This document shows, piece by piece, positions 34,322 through 44,200 of a stretch of 64,000 nt of DNA. Origin of the DNA: Platanthera guangdongensis (Eukaryota; Streptophyta; Magnoliopsida; Asparagales; Orchidaceae). Location of the stretch: contig CM077167.1 of NCBI GenBank assembly GCA_039583875.1, forward strand, positions 151,979,010 through 152,043,009, read 5' to 3'. How positions within the stretch are numbered: the first letter of the stretch is position 1; the number at the start of each line of letters is the position of its first letter. Below the pieces are notes generated by a model. It was not told the origin of the DNA and ran no database searches. It saw only the letters and a list, made by a program, of their open reading frames with translations. A program made the position numbers and the translations under genes.

Positions 34322-34711
34322 CTTGACTCGGGTACTGAGGATCCCCCCGCACCGTCTCCCCTCTCGCTTCTTCCTCATTCATATGAGATCGAAGACTACC
34401 TGGTTGATCCTATGGACCCTCTAGAGATGAAGCGCTGGACGGCCAGGATGTTTCAAAAATATACACACGTCATTCGCGAGTTGGAACGGGAGAAGCAAGC
34501 TACTTATCGGCATATTGACTGGCTGGAAATTGAGTGCGCTCGCCTCTCTATCGAGGTCGATACCGACGAATAAATAGATGGGACAGATACTGAGGCCATC
34601 ATAAGCGAGACTGACCAACATCTCCGTCTCGCGCGCCGCGGTCTAGACGTCGTCCAAACCTTTCATCTACTGGTTGCCCTCCATGCGCGGGATCTCGCGG
34701 TGGCCTTTTGA
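34322..34711 (+). pseudogene. Island F putative exon 3, helical protein of unknown function
   Basis: After TTTTTTACGCAGGTATCCAG a 130-codon frame begins in phase 0: LDSGTEDPPAPSPLS, then YEIEDYLVDPMDPLEMKRW and a charged helical region (VIRELEREKQATYRHIDWLE, IECARLSIEV). One TAA at 34571 interrupts it; the frame then continues to LHARDLAVAF and a TGA at 34709. The charge pattern and heptads suggest a coiled coil. No family is recognised. Phase agreement with exon 2 supports a real spliced gene ancestor. Confidence 0.5.
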
Positions 34712-35070
34712 AGTGGCACAAGAATTGAGAGATCTTGGCTTTGTCTCGCTTGTTTAAGCATCATCTGCTTGTTTAATTATCAATTTGTTATTTAGATCCT
34801 CCCTGGACAAGATGCCTCCTCGTGTGGAACAAAATAATTTATGATAAATTATTATGATATTTTTGTCAACCTCTTTCATGCTGGGTTTTTATTATGGCTG
34901 TGTTAATTAACCTACTTTTTTATTTTATTTTTATTTTTGGCTCATCGGAAAAGTCGCCGCGGAGTTCCGCGCCTCGGTGTTAGGAGAGAGATAGAAGATG
35001 AACCGTCGGGTTGCCCCTTTAGCTTCCTCATTCTCACTTCCCCGCCCATTTTTCTCCTCTCTCTATCTGC
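34712..35070. other. Island F intergenic stretch, AT-rich
   Basis: Follows the exon 3 stop; T- and A-rich around 34840-34935, then GC-richer toward the next TATA box. No frame is supported. It could be a 3' flank plus the promoter of a second unit. Confidence 0.4.
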
Positions 35071-35078
35071 TATAAATA
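35071..35078 (+). promoter_or_regulatory. TATA box of second island F unit
   Basis: TATAAATA within CTGCTATAAATACCCCCC, about 160 bp before ATG 35234. CT-rich leader sequence follows, typical of a plant 5' UTR. Confidence 0.5.
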
Positions 35079-35233
35079 CCCCCCCTATCCAGATGTTCTA
35101 CACTTGCGCCATCGCTTGCTGCTGCTGCTGAGATCCAGAGTTCTCGTCTGCTCCTCCTCGCATACCTCTTCTCGCGTCCCGCTTCAGCCTCACTTTTTTC
35201 TACCCCTCATCAGTTTCTGTTGTCTCGCTCTCC

Positions 35234-35438
35234 ATGGGAAAGAAGAGAGCTGAAGAAGGTGAGGGCCGCAGCCGCAGTTGAAGGCGATTTGTTGACCACC
35301 ACTTCCCTCCCGGCAAAATCTCCGAAGAGGATTACAACCGCTTTGCCAGCGAGTTCCTAGCTGAGGGGTACGAGTCTCGCCTGCAAAAGGTCGGCGAGGC
35401 GATTAGCACCTGCTACTCTAGCGAACTCGCCTTCCCCA
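35234..35438 (+). pseudogene. Island F second unit, 5' part of unknown ORF cut by long-LTR insertion
   Basis: ATG 35234 in a good context (CTCCATGGG) opens MGKKRAEEGEGRSRS, then TGA at 35279 (CGA to TGA would explain it), then RRFVDHHFPPGKISEEDY, NRFASEFLAEGYESRL and QKVGEAISTCYSSELAFP up to the insertion point of the long LTR at 35439. It is clearly protein-like but not recognised. The rest lies beyond the nested insertions, outside the window. Confidence 0.5.
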
Positions 35439-36522
35439 TATAACATCACTTAAATAGCTTGACCCCTAGGATTTTGTTTTGTCATGACTAGGTCATGACA
35501 AAACCACCAGAAGCTCAAAGGACCAAGTGAACAAGGCCAAGGTGAAAATCACCTTGGTCTACCTATAGCTTAGCCTCAACATTTAGACCTAAGGTCTGAC
35601 TTTAGGGCTACACCTTGATCCCAGTACCCTACCATAACACCCCAAACACTTTGGAAAGTCCATAGGGCCACTAAGGACCCACTGTAGGCAGTCAAAGAGG
35701 TAAAGTTGACTTAAGTCAACCCTAACTCTAAATTGGTCAAACTAGTCTACTTAGGGTCAATTGACCTTCCCCTAGCCAAGTGGACCCCACCCATGCGCTC
35801 CTAACCCTAAAGTGAGGTCAAAGTGTCACCAAGGACCCATTGGGGTCAACCCAAGAGTTTATGTTGACCAAAGTCAACTCTAGCCCCTAATTTGGTCAAA
35901 GTACCCTTCCTAAGGGTAGGTGACCTCCAAGGTGCCAATTCAACTTTACCCATCCCTACCTAGACCCTAGGGGAGGCCAATAGGTCACCAAGGACCCATT
36001 GATGGTGACACAAAAGGTCAACTAGACAAAAGTCAACCCTAATGCTAGGTCAAGTCAACTTAGCTCAAAAAGGGCTAACCCAAGCTCAAGCCCCTAGCCA
36101 CTTGGGCTAACCACTCCCTAACCACTTTATAATAACATGCTGGGCTGCAATTAGGCTAAGTGCCATAATATAATTCATCCATGAAGGGCAGGAGAGAGAA
36201 AGCTCCAAATTCTCCTTTAATGGAGGAGAGAGAAAAGAGAAGGAGAAGGTCATTCATGGATGGGGAGGCCAAGGGCCACCTTTGGTTGTTGGATTCAACT
36301 ACTCTGGAGAAGAGGAGAAGTTTCCAACCATTTCCTAGCCACCCCAAGACAGATTCACCTCCCCACCACCATGGTCGAGCCAAGCTATTCATGGCCATTA
36401 ATGACATTGATGCCATGACCACACCCCTTCCCCATCTTATTATTTTAAAAGCTTCACTGGACTCCAAGGAGTCGCTTCCACTCTTGCCCCGACGATTTAG
36501 AGTTACTCCACTGTGTAGTTGT
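35439..36522 (+). repeat. Long-LTR copy 2, left part
   Basis: Co-linear with 23871 to about 24955 of copy 1, with the start changed to TATAACATC. Carries the same GGTCAAC / AAGGACCCATTGG phrases and the GAGAGAGAA-rich stretch near 36190-36250. It stops at 36522, where chromovirus D begins, and resumes at 43962. Confidence 0.8.
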
Positions 36523-36860
36523 TGATGCTGCTGCCCCTCCGCCACTACTTGATGACGATCCAGTTGTCGAGGCTCTACAACATAAAGACCTTCGGACCCG
36601 TGATGACGCTAACGGACGACGCCGCTACAACCTTCGCCCGCGGCGTGCTACCCTCACTTGAAGACTATTTTAATTAATTTCTCATGATTTATTATGTTAT
36701 GTGCGAATATAAAATTATTCCAATCTTGGTTAATAATTTTATATTCATTTGTGACTTGTAATCTTTATTTATTTCCTGCAAACATTTTGGTGTGTATTTA
36801 GCCTTCCGGATGGATGAGATTTCATCTCCATGTTGGATGGCTAGATGTGTGTTGTAACTC

Positions 36861-36870
36861 CTATATAAGG
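36861..36870 (+). promoter_or_regulatory. TATA box of chromovirus D LTR
   Basis: CTATATAAGG inside GTTGTAACTCCTATATAAGG; the matching site in the 3' LTR is at 43079-43088. Transcription from here would skip the pol-coding start of the LTR. Confidence 0.6.
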
Positions 36871-37475
36871 AGATCCTTTTGAGAATGAAGTTAGAGAGAA
36901 TTAAAAAAAGAACCCTAACCCTCATTTGAGAGAGTTCGGCCAAGGAGGTTCCTCCATAGCTGCCGGCCAAGGTGTGAAGCCGCCCCCCCCCTTGCTTCCT
37001 ACCCTACTTCGGTGCGACGCCGGCGTGGCTTTCTTTCGGTGCAACTCCAAGGAAGAAGGTTGCAGCCCATTCGGTGTGAAGCCGGTGGATCCGTGGAGAG
37101 AGTGATTCTCCCACCTTATCTTGTGTGATTGTTGTTCTTGGTTGGGTAACTTCTTCCCCTTAGAGATTCTTGCTTTAGATTTTGTGGAGGTTTTTGCAAA
37201 CCATTTCTTCCGTGACTTTTAAATACGTCGCTTGCAAATTCCGATTTCGATTTCGTTGTTATTGAACCTCTTGTGATCCGGATTGGGTAGATCCGTTGCG
37301 AGAGCGAGACTTGGCCTAGCCTTGACTTGCCCTCCAAGATTGACACATTTTGGTGTTAACAAGGGAGTTAATCACAACTCGAACTCGACCGCCTATTGAA
37401 GTTTTCCGCCGCTCCGAAAATAAATTATTGCTGCGTTGAAACGGCTCAAGTTGGTACAATAGATGCTTGGGTAGG

Positions 37476-37597
37476 TGCGGTGAGTTGTGTGCTTGTTGGA
37501 GAGGTAGGTCTTAAGGATGTTGTATCGAGTCTGGCTTGCGGTGAGTTGTGTGCTTGTTGGAGAGGTAGGTCCTAAGGACGTTGTATCGAGTCCGGTA
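37476..37597 (+). repeat. 61-bp tandem duplication in D LTR
   Basis: Two units starting TGCGGTGAGTTGTGTGCTTG, second at 37537, differing at a few bases. Also present in the 3' LTR (about 43704-43823), so it predates the insertion. Confidence 0.9.
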
Positions 37598-37738
37598 ATT
37601 TTCTCTTTCAGATTTGGGAGCAAACCCGACCCCTTTTCGCTCGCTTTTGGTCGGAGCCCTCCCCTTTGGTTTTATGTCTTGTGACAATATTTTCCGTTAG
37701 CGTATTCGGGCACGAATCACGGTCACCCCTACATCAAT

Positions 37739-37752
37739 TTGGTATCAGAGGC
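37739..37752 (+). promoter_or_regulatory. Primer binding site of chromovirus D
   Basis: TTGGTATCAGAGGC two bases after the LTR end; initiator-Met tRNA type. Confidence 0.85.
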
Positions 37753-38008
37753 AGTTGTTTCAACTCCCACGTTGCAAACATCCTCTCTACGTTTCTTGTT
37801 GACCGATCAGATCTAAAAAAAATCAAAAAAAATTATTTTCTGTGGTCTGCCAATAGCGGGCTGAAATCTTTATTTTTCAGCAAAATTTCAAAAAAAAACA
37901 TTTTTAACGATCCACGTGTTCCTCACATCGGGAAACTATAAAATATCTTATTTTCAGTATAGCTACAGTCCTAGAAAAAATCACCTTTCCAAAATTTTCT
38001 AGACCTGA

Positions 38009-39100
38009 ATGCGCACTAGGCACGGATCGGAGTACGCGACACCGTCTACGTCTAGGATGGCTGCGAACGAGCATGGGGATCCCAACACCGAGGCCATAGC
38101 AGGGCTACGTAACGAAATGACGGAGCTTAGAAACATGTTGGCACAGATCCTGCAAAATCAAGCAAGGCTACCCCCGCCACCCATTAATGTTGAGCAGCCC
38201 AACCGGCGCCAACAAACTCCTGAGTCGGATTCCGATGAGGACTCTCCCCGAGTGCCCCCTCGAGAACACCGCCACGATCATGCTTACGATATCACTAGGG
38301 TCATTAAGATCGACGCCCCCACTTATGATGGCATGGGAGATCCCCAGATCTTCCTTACTTGGGTGGTGGATATGGAGTGCTACTTCGATTGACACACCCT
38401 TACGGACCATCAAAAGGTCCAAGTTGCCAGGATGAAGCTAACGGGGCGTGCCAAAACTTATTGGCTGAATGAAGAGCGTAGGCTAGGAACCGGGAACGGG
38501 GTCCCACTTATTGGACGGGCCGTGATGAAGAACTTGTTGATCGATCAGTACGTTCCCGCGTACCATCGGACACAGATGTTCGACGAGCTTGCCACTCTAC
38601 GGCAGGGCTCCAATTCGGTAGCTGAGTATATGGGGGAACTGAAAGACCGTATGGTGCGTTGTGATTTGAGGGAGATCCCCGAGGTCACCCTATCCAGATT
38701 TCGTAAGGGGCTTCATCCCGATATTCAGCGGAAGCTCTTACGATATGGTCATACGGATCTGAACACAACATTTAATGCCGCCCTTGACATCGAAAAGCAC
38801 TTAGCCTCTAAGGCTCACTCCCGGTATTCCCATGCGAAGAGAAAGTCCACAGCTGGAGCCTCTTCCTCCACATATCAGGATAAAGGGAAGTTTCGGTCTG
38901 CCGAGTCAAAGTCTGTCGTGATTACTTCTAGGAACGGCAAGAATCCTGCGAGTGAGCGTATCCCTATAGGGAAGGTTAGCAAGGCTAATACCACTTGTTA
39001 CTCTTGCGGCATTCAAGGCCACTATGCCTTTGAATGCCCAACGAAGACTAAAGCCATAGCCCTTCTAGAGTCGACTACCGACCTTGCTGATTTCGTTTAT
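38009..39100 (+). pseudogene. Chromovirus D gag
   Basis: ATG 38009 (MRTRHGSEYATPSTSRMAAN) opens gag with a helical NEMTELRNMLAQILQNQ, an acidic linker and the gag core (DAPTYDGMGDPQIFLTWVVDMECYF). TGA at 38390 stands where gag proteins have Trp. The frame goes on through MKLTGRAKTYWLNEE, YMGELKDRMVRCDL and the zinc knuckle CYSCGIQGHYAFEC at 38996-39037. One stop is the sole lesion. Confidence 0.88.
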
Positions 39101-39600
39101 GAGGCTGCTGAGGAGAGTGACCCAGAAGGGGTCCCAAGAGATTTAGAGGACGAGCACTCCGTTATGGTGATGCGTTGTATCTTGACCACCCCTCGTCTGT
39201 TAGATGACTGGAAAAGGACTAGTATATTTTCCCTGATCTTTAAGAGTGGCGAGAAGTTGTGCAAGTTGATCATTGATAGTGGCAATTGTGTAAACGTCAT
39301 CTCTGAGAATGTCGTTACACGTATGTCCTTGACTACGCAGCCCCACCCGGCTCCCTATCAGGTAGCCTGAATTAATAAGGTTACCGTCCCGGTCACCAAG
39401 TGTTGCCTTCTACCTCTCTCGATCAAATCCTATACTGACGAGGTGTGGTGCGATGTCCTTCCAATGGACGCTTGCCACGTGTTATTGGGCCGCCCTTGGC
39501 TTTACGACCGTGACGTGACACACTTTGGAAGGGCCAACACATATGAGTTTAAATTCAATGGCAAGGTCATTACGTTGAGACCGACCGTCCCGAAAGAGCC
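39101..39600 (+). pseudogene. Chromovirus D protease
   Basis: In the gag frame, LIIDSGNCVNVISENVV carries the active site near 39270 (DSG, with Asn in place of the usual Ala/Ser that follows). TGA at 39368 follows YQVA, again at a usual Trp position. After it the frame continues VTVPVTKCCLLPL, DEVWCDVLPMDACHVLLGRPW, the normal end of a chromovirus protease. Confidence 0.85.
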
Positions 39601-41917
39601 AGTAGCTTTGGCTAAGGACACCACTGTTCCAGTCGAGAGGAAAACGTTGAGTCTCGTGGGAAGAAAAGAATTTGTGAAGCATCCCTTTCTTGACGGGATG
39701 ATGTACGCTCTAGTTCTTATGAGTGCGAAAGGGGATACAAGAGCATTGGAAGAGTTGCCTAGAGAGTTTCGGGAGTTGTTGGATGAGTATAAGGACGTAT
39801 ACCCGGATGAGCTGCCTTCGGTATTACCACCGCTTAGGAATATACAGCATGTTATAGACCTTATCCCCGGTTCCTCCTTACCGAACCAGCCCCACTATAG
39901 GCTTCACCCTGCCGCCCATAAGAGGTTACAGACCCAGATCGAGGATTTGATGAAAAAGGGGTTCATTAGGACTAGTATGAGTCCATGTGCGGTACCTGCC
40001 CTTCTTGCCCCGAAGAAGGATGGTACGTGGAGAATGTGTGTTGATAGCCGTGCCATCAACAAGATTACCATCAAATATAGATTTCCTATTCCGCGATTAG
40101 ATGACCTCCTAGATGTCTTATCTGGCGCCACCATTTTTTCAAAGTTAGATTTGCGGAGTGGCTATCACATAATCAGGATCCGTGAGGGGGGCGAGTGGAA
40201 GACAGCATTTAAGTCCAAGGATGGGTTATACGAGTGGCTTGCGATGCCCTTTGGGCTATCCAATGCCCCCAGTACCTTCTCCCGGATGATGACCCATGTC
40301 TTTCAGCCTTACATGGGGAAGTTTTTGGTCGTTTATTTTGATGATATTTTAGTCTTTAGTACCACCACTGCTGAGCACGTCTCCCACATGAGGTCGGTTC
40401 TTTCCACCCTGCGGAAGGAAACCTTATTCCTTAATCTCAAGAAATGCACATTCTATGTTACTGAAGTGGAATTCTTAGGCTATATAGTCGGTTCGGAAGG
40501 CATTAGAGTTGACCCTAATAAGGTTAAAGTCATTAGGGATTGGCCCGAACCGACCACATTACGAGAGGTGCGAAGTTTCCATGGGTTAGCTACTTTTTAC
40601 CGCCGTTTTATTAGAGACTTTAGTAGCATTACGGCCCCCATTAGTGATTGCATGATGAAAGGTGAGTTCACCTGGACAAGGTCCGCCGCTATCGCTTTCC
40701 AACGCATTAAGGAACTTATGACTGAGGCACCTGTCCTACGTCTACCTGACTTCAATAAGGTCTTCGAGCTTACGTGTGACGCTTCTGGCGTAGGAATAGG
40801 AGGTGTCTTGAGTCAGGAAGGGCACCCTGTGAGTTATTTTAGTGAGAAGTTAGTGGGCGCCAAATTGAATTACTCGAATTACGATAGGGAGTTTTATGCC
40901 GTCATTAGATGTCTGCACCATTGGAGGCACTATCTCCTCTCTAAGGAGTTTGTGATCCTCTCCGATCACGAGGCATTACGGTTCATCAATGGCCAACATA
41001 AAATCAGCCCGCGACACGCTAAGTGGGTATCTTTCCTACAGGGTTACACTTTTAGCCTCAAACACCTTAAAGGAGCTGACAATCGATTCGCGGATGCTCT
41101 TAGTCCCCTGACCCTGTTACTCACCACTATGGAGGTTAACGTGGTAGGATTCGAGCGAATCAAGGACGAGTACGCCACATGTCCTGACTTTCAGGATGCA
41201 TATTTGTCTGCCCAAGATAGCTCCCCCATGATTATATCTGCGTTCGTCATTAAGGATGGCTACTTATTTATACATGGGAAGTTATGTATCCCGCAGTCAT
41301 CGTTACGCCTTCATATCATCTGGGAATTGCATAGTGGAGGGTTGAGTGGTCATTTCAGTATGGATAAGACCATCACGTTAGTTGAGGAGAAGTTCTATTG
41401 GCCAAAACTTAAGGTGATGGTGGGAAGGGTAGTTAGTAGTTGTCGTACCTGTAAGGTATCCAAGGGCACCAAGACCAACGTAGGATTATATACGCCCCTG
41501 CCTATCCCTTCCACACCATGGGAAGACGTGAGTATGGATTTTGTTCTAGGCCTACCCACCACCTTACGCCGTCACGATTCTATTTTTGTAGTGGTGGATA
41601 GATTCTCTAAAATGGCATATTTTATTCCCTGCGCTAGAACCAATGACGCATCTCATATTGCCAAATTATATTTTAAGGAAGTAGTTAGTCACCGGGGAGT
41701 GCCGAAGACAATAGTCTCAGATAGAGATGTTAAGTATACGAGCTATTTTTGGAAAACACTTTGGGTCTTGATGGGTACCAAGTTATTGTTTTCCTCAGCC
41801 TATCACCCTCAGACCGATGGGCAGACAGAGGTAGTCAATTGGAGCCTAGGAAGCCTTCTTAGATGCCTAGTGAGCGATCACAAAGGTACGTGGGATCTTC
41901 TTCTTCCCCACGCCTAG
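39601..41917 (+). pseudogene. Chromovirus D RT, RNase H and integrase core
   Basis: A long open stretch. RT: HYRLHPAAHKRLQ, SPCAVPALLAPKKDGTWRMC, motif A Asp in FSKLDLRSGYH (about 40138-40170), MPFGLSNAPSTF, and VYFDDILVFS with YFDD at 40334-40345. RNase H: ELTCDASGVGIGGVL (about 40768) and ILSDHEALRF. Integrase: HSGGLSGHF...SSCRTCK zinc region, MDFVLGLP, IVSDRDVKY and HPQTDGQTE with all three acidic residues kept. TAG at 41915 cuts the core before LAYNN. By motif inspection the enzymes would be competent if this stop were absent. Confidence 0.93.
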
Positions 41918-42880
41918 TTGGCCTATAATAATTTTAAAAATCGGTCCACTGGTCTGTCTCCAAATGAGATTGTTCACGGGTACAAGGCCCCTGTGCCTCT
42001 TGACTTGGTTCCTTTGCCCCCAACATACAAGACAAGTCAATTTGCACAATCCTTCGCCCAACATATTAATGACCTACATGCATGTGTACGAGCTACCTTG
42101 ACTGCTCAATACGAGTCTTATCAGACGCACGCTATTCTACATAGGAGGGTGTCGCACTTCAACGTCGGCGATTTGGTCCTAGTCCGGTTAGTTCCCGAAC
42201 GCTTGCCATCTGGCACCGTTAAAAGGTTGGCACCAAAGCGCGTAGGCCCTTTTCGAATTATAAAGAAACTAGGTGACAACGCTTTCGTGTTGGATTTGCC
42301 AGCTGATTAGGGTATCTCCGCTATTTTTAATGTCTCGGATTTGACGTCGTTTGTTTCGCCTCCACCTGAGTTGAATTCTTTGTCGTCTTCTCCCTCCACT
42401 AAAATTTCTAATGGGTTGGGGAGTGGTAGTTTGGATGATCTCTCTCTTTCGGTCCCCGCAGGTATAAAATTGGATGGTACGTTGCCTTATTTTTTCCCTA
42501 CTGCTGACATGTTTCCCAGGTTTCCGAAGACATTTCTCACTCCAGATATGATACTTGCTGCTGAGCCACTTACCACTCCTGATGGTGCTACCTACCGCTT
42601 CCTCATTCGTTGGCGTGACTGCCCCCATTCAGATGATTCATGGGTACTTGCGACAGAGCTTCAACGCTTGGATGCCGAGCTTCTCCGCCGCTATCTCTCG
42701 GACCACGCATCGGAGATACGTGATTTTGAGTGGGGGAGGATTGATATCGCTACCCCTCTGCCACTACTTGATGACGATCCAGTTGCCGAGGCTCTACAAC
42801 ATAAAGACCTTCGGAGTCGTGATGACGCTAACGGACGACGCCGCTACAACCTCCGCCCGCGGCGTGCTACCATCACTTGA
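41918..42880 (+). pseudogene. Chromovirus D integrase C-terminus and chromodomain, ending in 3' LTR
   Basis: LAYNNFKNRSTGLSPNEIVHG, the GPF module RLAPKRVGPFRIIKKLGD, then TAG at 42308 where the family has Trp, then FNVSDLTSF and a chromodomain at about 42585-42700 (TYRFLIRWRDCPHSDDSWVL). The ORF passes through the polypurine tract (FEWGRID) and stops at 42880, about 139 bp inside the 3' LTR, with a basic end NGRRRYNLRPRR. Pol ends inside the LTR are known for CRM-clade elements. The chromodomain would bind modified histones and guide insertion. Confidence 0.88.
42728..42741 (+). promoter_or_regulatory. Polypurine tract of chromovirus D, within pol ORF
   Basis: GAGTGGGGGAGGAT ends right at the LTR start (TGATATCGC, 42742). 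It encodes part of EWGRID, so priming and coding constraints overlap here. Confidence 0.85.
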
Positions 42881-43961
42881 AGACTATTTTAATTAATTTC
42901 TCATGATTTATTATGTTATGTGCGAATATAAAATTATTCCAATCTTGGTTAATAATTTTATATTCATTTGTGACTTGTAATCTTTATTTATTTCCTGCAA
43001 ACATTTTGGGGTGTATTTAGCCTTCCGGATGGATGAGATTTCATCTCCATGTTGGATGGCTAGATGTGTGTTGTAACTCCTATATAAGGAGATCCTTTTG
43101 AGAATGAAGTTAGAGAGAATTAAAGAAAGAACCCTAACCCTCATTTGAGAGAGTTCGGCCAAGGAGGTTCCTCCATAGCCGCCGGCCAAGGTGTGAAGCC
43201 GCCCCCCCCCCCCCCCTTGCTTCCTCCCCTACTTCGGTGTGACGCTAGTGTGGCTTCCTTTCGGTGCGACTCCAAGGAAGAAGGTTGCAGCCCATTTGGT
43301 GTGAAGCTGGTGGATCCGTGGAGAGAGTGATTCTCCCACCTTATCTTGTGTGATTGTTGTTCTTGGTTGGGTAACTTCTTCCCCTTAGAGATTCTTGCTT
43401 TAGATTTTGTGGAGGTTTTTGCAAACTGTTTCTTCCGTGATTTTTAAATACGTCACTTGCAAATTCCGATTTCGATTTCGTTGTTATTGAACCTCTTGTG
43501 ATCCGGATTGGGTAGATCCGTTGCGAGAGCGAGACTTGGCCTAGCCTTGACTTGCCCTCCAAGATTGGCACATTTTGGTGTTAACAAGGGAGTTATTCAC
43601 AACTTGAACTCGACCGCCTATTGAAGTTTTCCGCCGCTCCGAAAATAAATTATTGCTGCGTTGAAACGGCTCAAGTTGGTACAATAGATGCTTGTGTAGG
43701 TGCGGTGAGTTGTGTGCTTGTTGGAGAGGTAGGTCTTAAGGACGTTGTATCGAGTCCGGCTTGCGATGAGTTGTGTGCTTGTTGGAGAGGTAGGTACTAA
43801 GGACGTTGTATCGAGTCCGGCAATTTTCTCTTTCGGATTTGGGAGCAAACCCGACCCCTTTTCTCTCACTTTTGGTCGGAGCCCTCCCCTTTGGTTTTAT
43901 GTCTTGTGACAATATTTTCCGTTAGCGTATTCGGGCATGAATCACGGTCACCCCTACCTCA
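42742..43961 (+). repeat. 3' LTR of chromovirus D
   Basis: 1220 bp, co-linear with the 5' LTR. Differs by point changes and by the length of a C-run (43202 onward, longer than at 36987). Confidence 0.92.
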
Positions 43962-43986
43962 GTTGCAGAAACCCGAGCGACGGCAC
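43962..43986 (+). repeat. Long-LTR copy 2, short right part
   Basis: GTTGCAGAAACCCGAGCGACGGCAC corresponds to copy 1 at about 24950-24975 (GTTACAGAATACCCGAAGC). It is the stub between D and element A and shows that both inserted into the same long LTR within 25 bp. Confidence 0.6.
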
Positions 43987-44162
43987 TGAAAGAATTGGTT
44001 TCAAGATAACCTAAACACCTAGATGGGGGGGGGGTGAATATGTACAATTCCTTTTTACTCTAAGGCAGAATATTAATTCAGTTAATCAATTAGAATCAAA
44101 CAGTTCTACAGCTACCACGTCACAGAAATCACAAAATCACACACAATCACAGATGGCACACA

Positions 44163-44200
44163 GTTTTATAGTGGTTCCCCAAATGATGGGTACATCCACT
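44163..44200 (-). promoter_or_regulatory. Conserved LTR promoter box with TATA motif (element A)
   Basis: The minus strand reads GTGGATGTACCC...GGGGAACCACTATAAAAC, matching the box of element C. CTATAAAA is the likely TATA box. Confidence 0.65.

Larger units (their letters stand above)
28838..35438 (+). other. Gene-like island F, interrupted by copia element E
   Basis: Without element E (29625-33985 and one copy of CTTAT) this is about 2.2 kb of GC-richer DNA with coding-like exons, splice-type boundaries, two TATA boxes (29277, 35071) and more than twenty CTCGC words, nearly all in the + orientation. It ends abruptly where the second long-LTR copy begins (35439). It may be a host pseudogene, a captured gene fragment, or an unrecognised transposon. 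Confidence 0.45.
36523..37736 (+). repeat. 5' LTR of chromovirus D
   Basis: 1214 bp. Its first 138 bp still encodes, in frame, the tail of pol (DDDPVVEALQHKDL...RRRYNLRPRRA, stop at 36661), although here it lies upstream of the promoter. A TATA box CTATATAAGG is at 36861. A 61-bp tandem duplication is at about 37476-37597. Confidence 0.9.
36523..43961 (+). mobile_element. Ty3/gypsy chromovirus D, CRM/Galadriel-type
   Basis: LTRs 36523-37736 and 42742-43961 (about 1.2 kb, TGATGCTGC or TGATATCGC to CACCCCTACATCA or CACCCCTACCTCA) flank gag-pol. The flanks GTTGT (36518-36522) and GTTGC (43962-43966) are a target duplication with one mismatch; the flanking sequence on both sides is long-LTR copy 2. 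RT of the SPCAVPALL...CVDSRAINKI type and a pol ORF running into the 3' LTR place it with the CRM/Galadriel branch. Four stops are the only major damage to the reading frame. Confidence 0.9.

Noticed and set aside
36523..36663. Apparent 3' end of a truncated second chromovirus upstream of D
   Set aside because: The matching segment at 42742-42880 starts exactly after the polypurine tract, so it is part of the LTR itself and not of another element.
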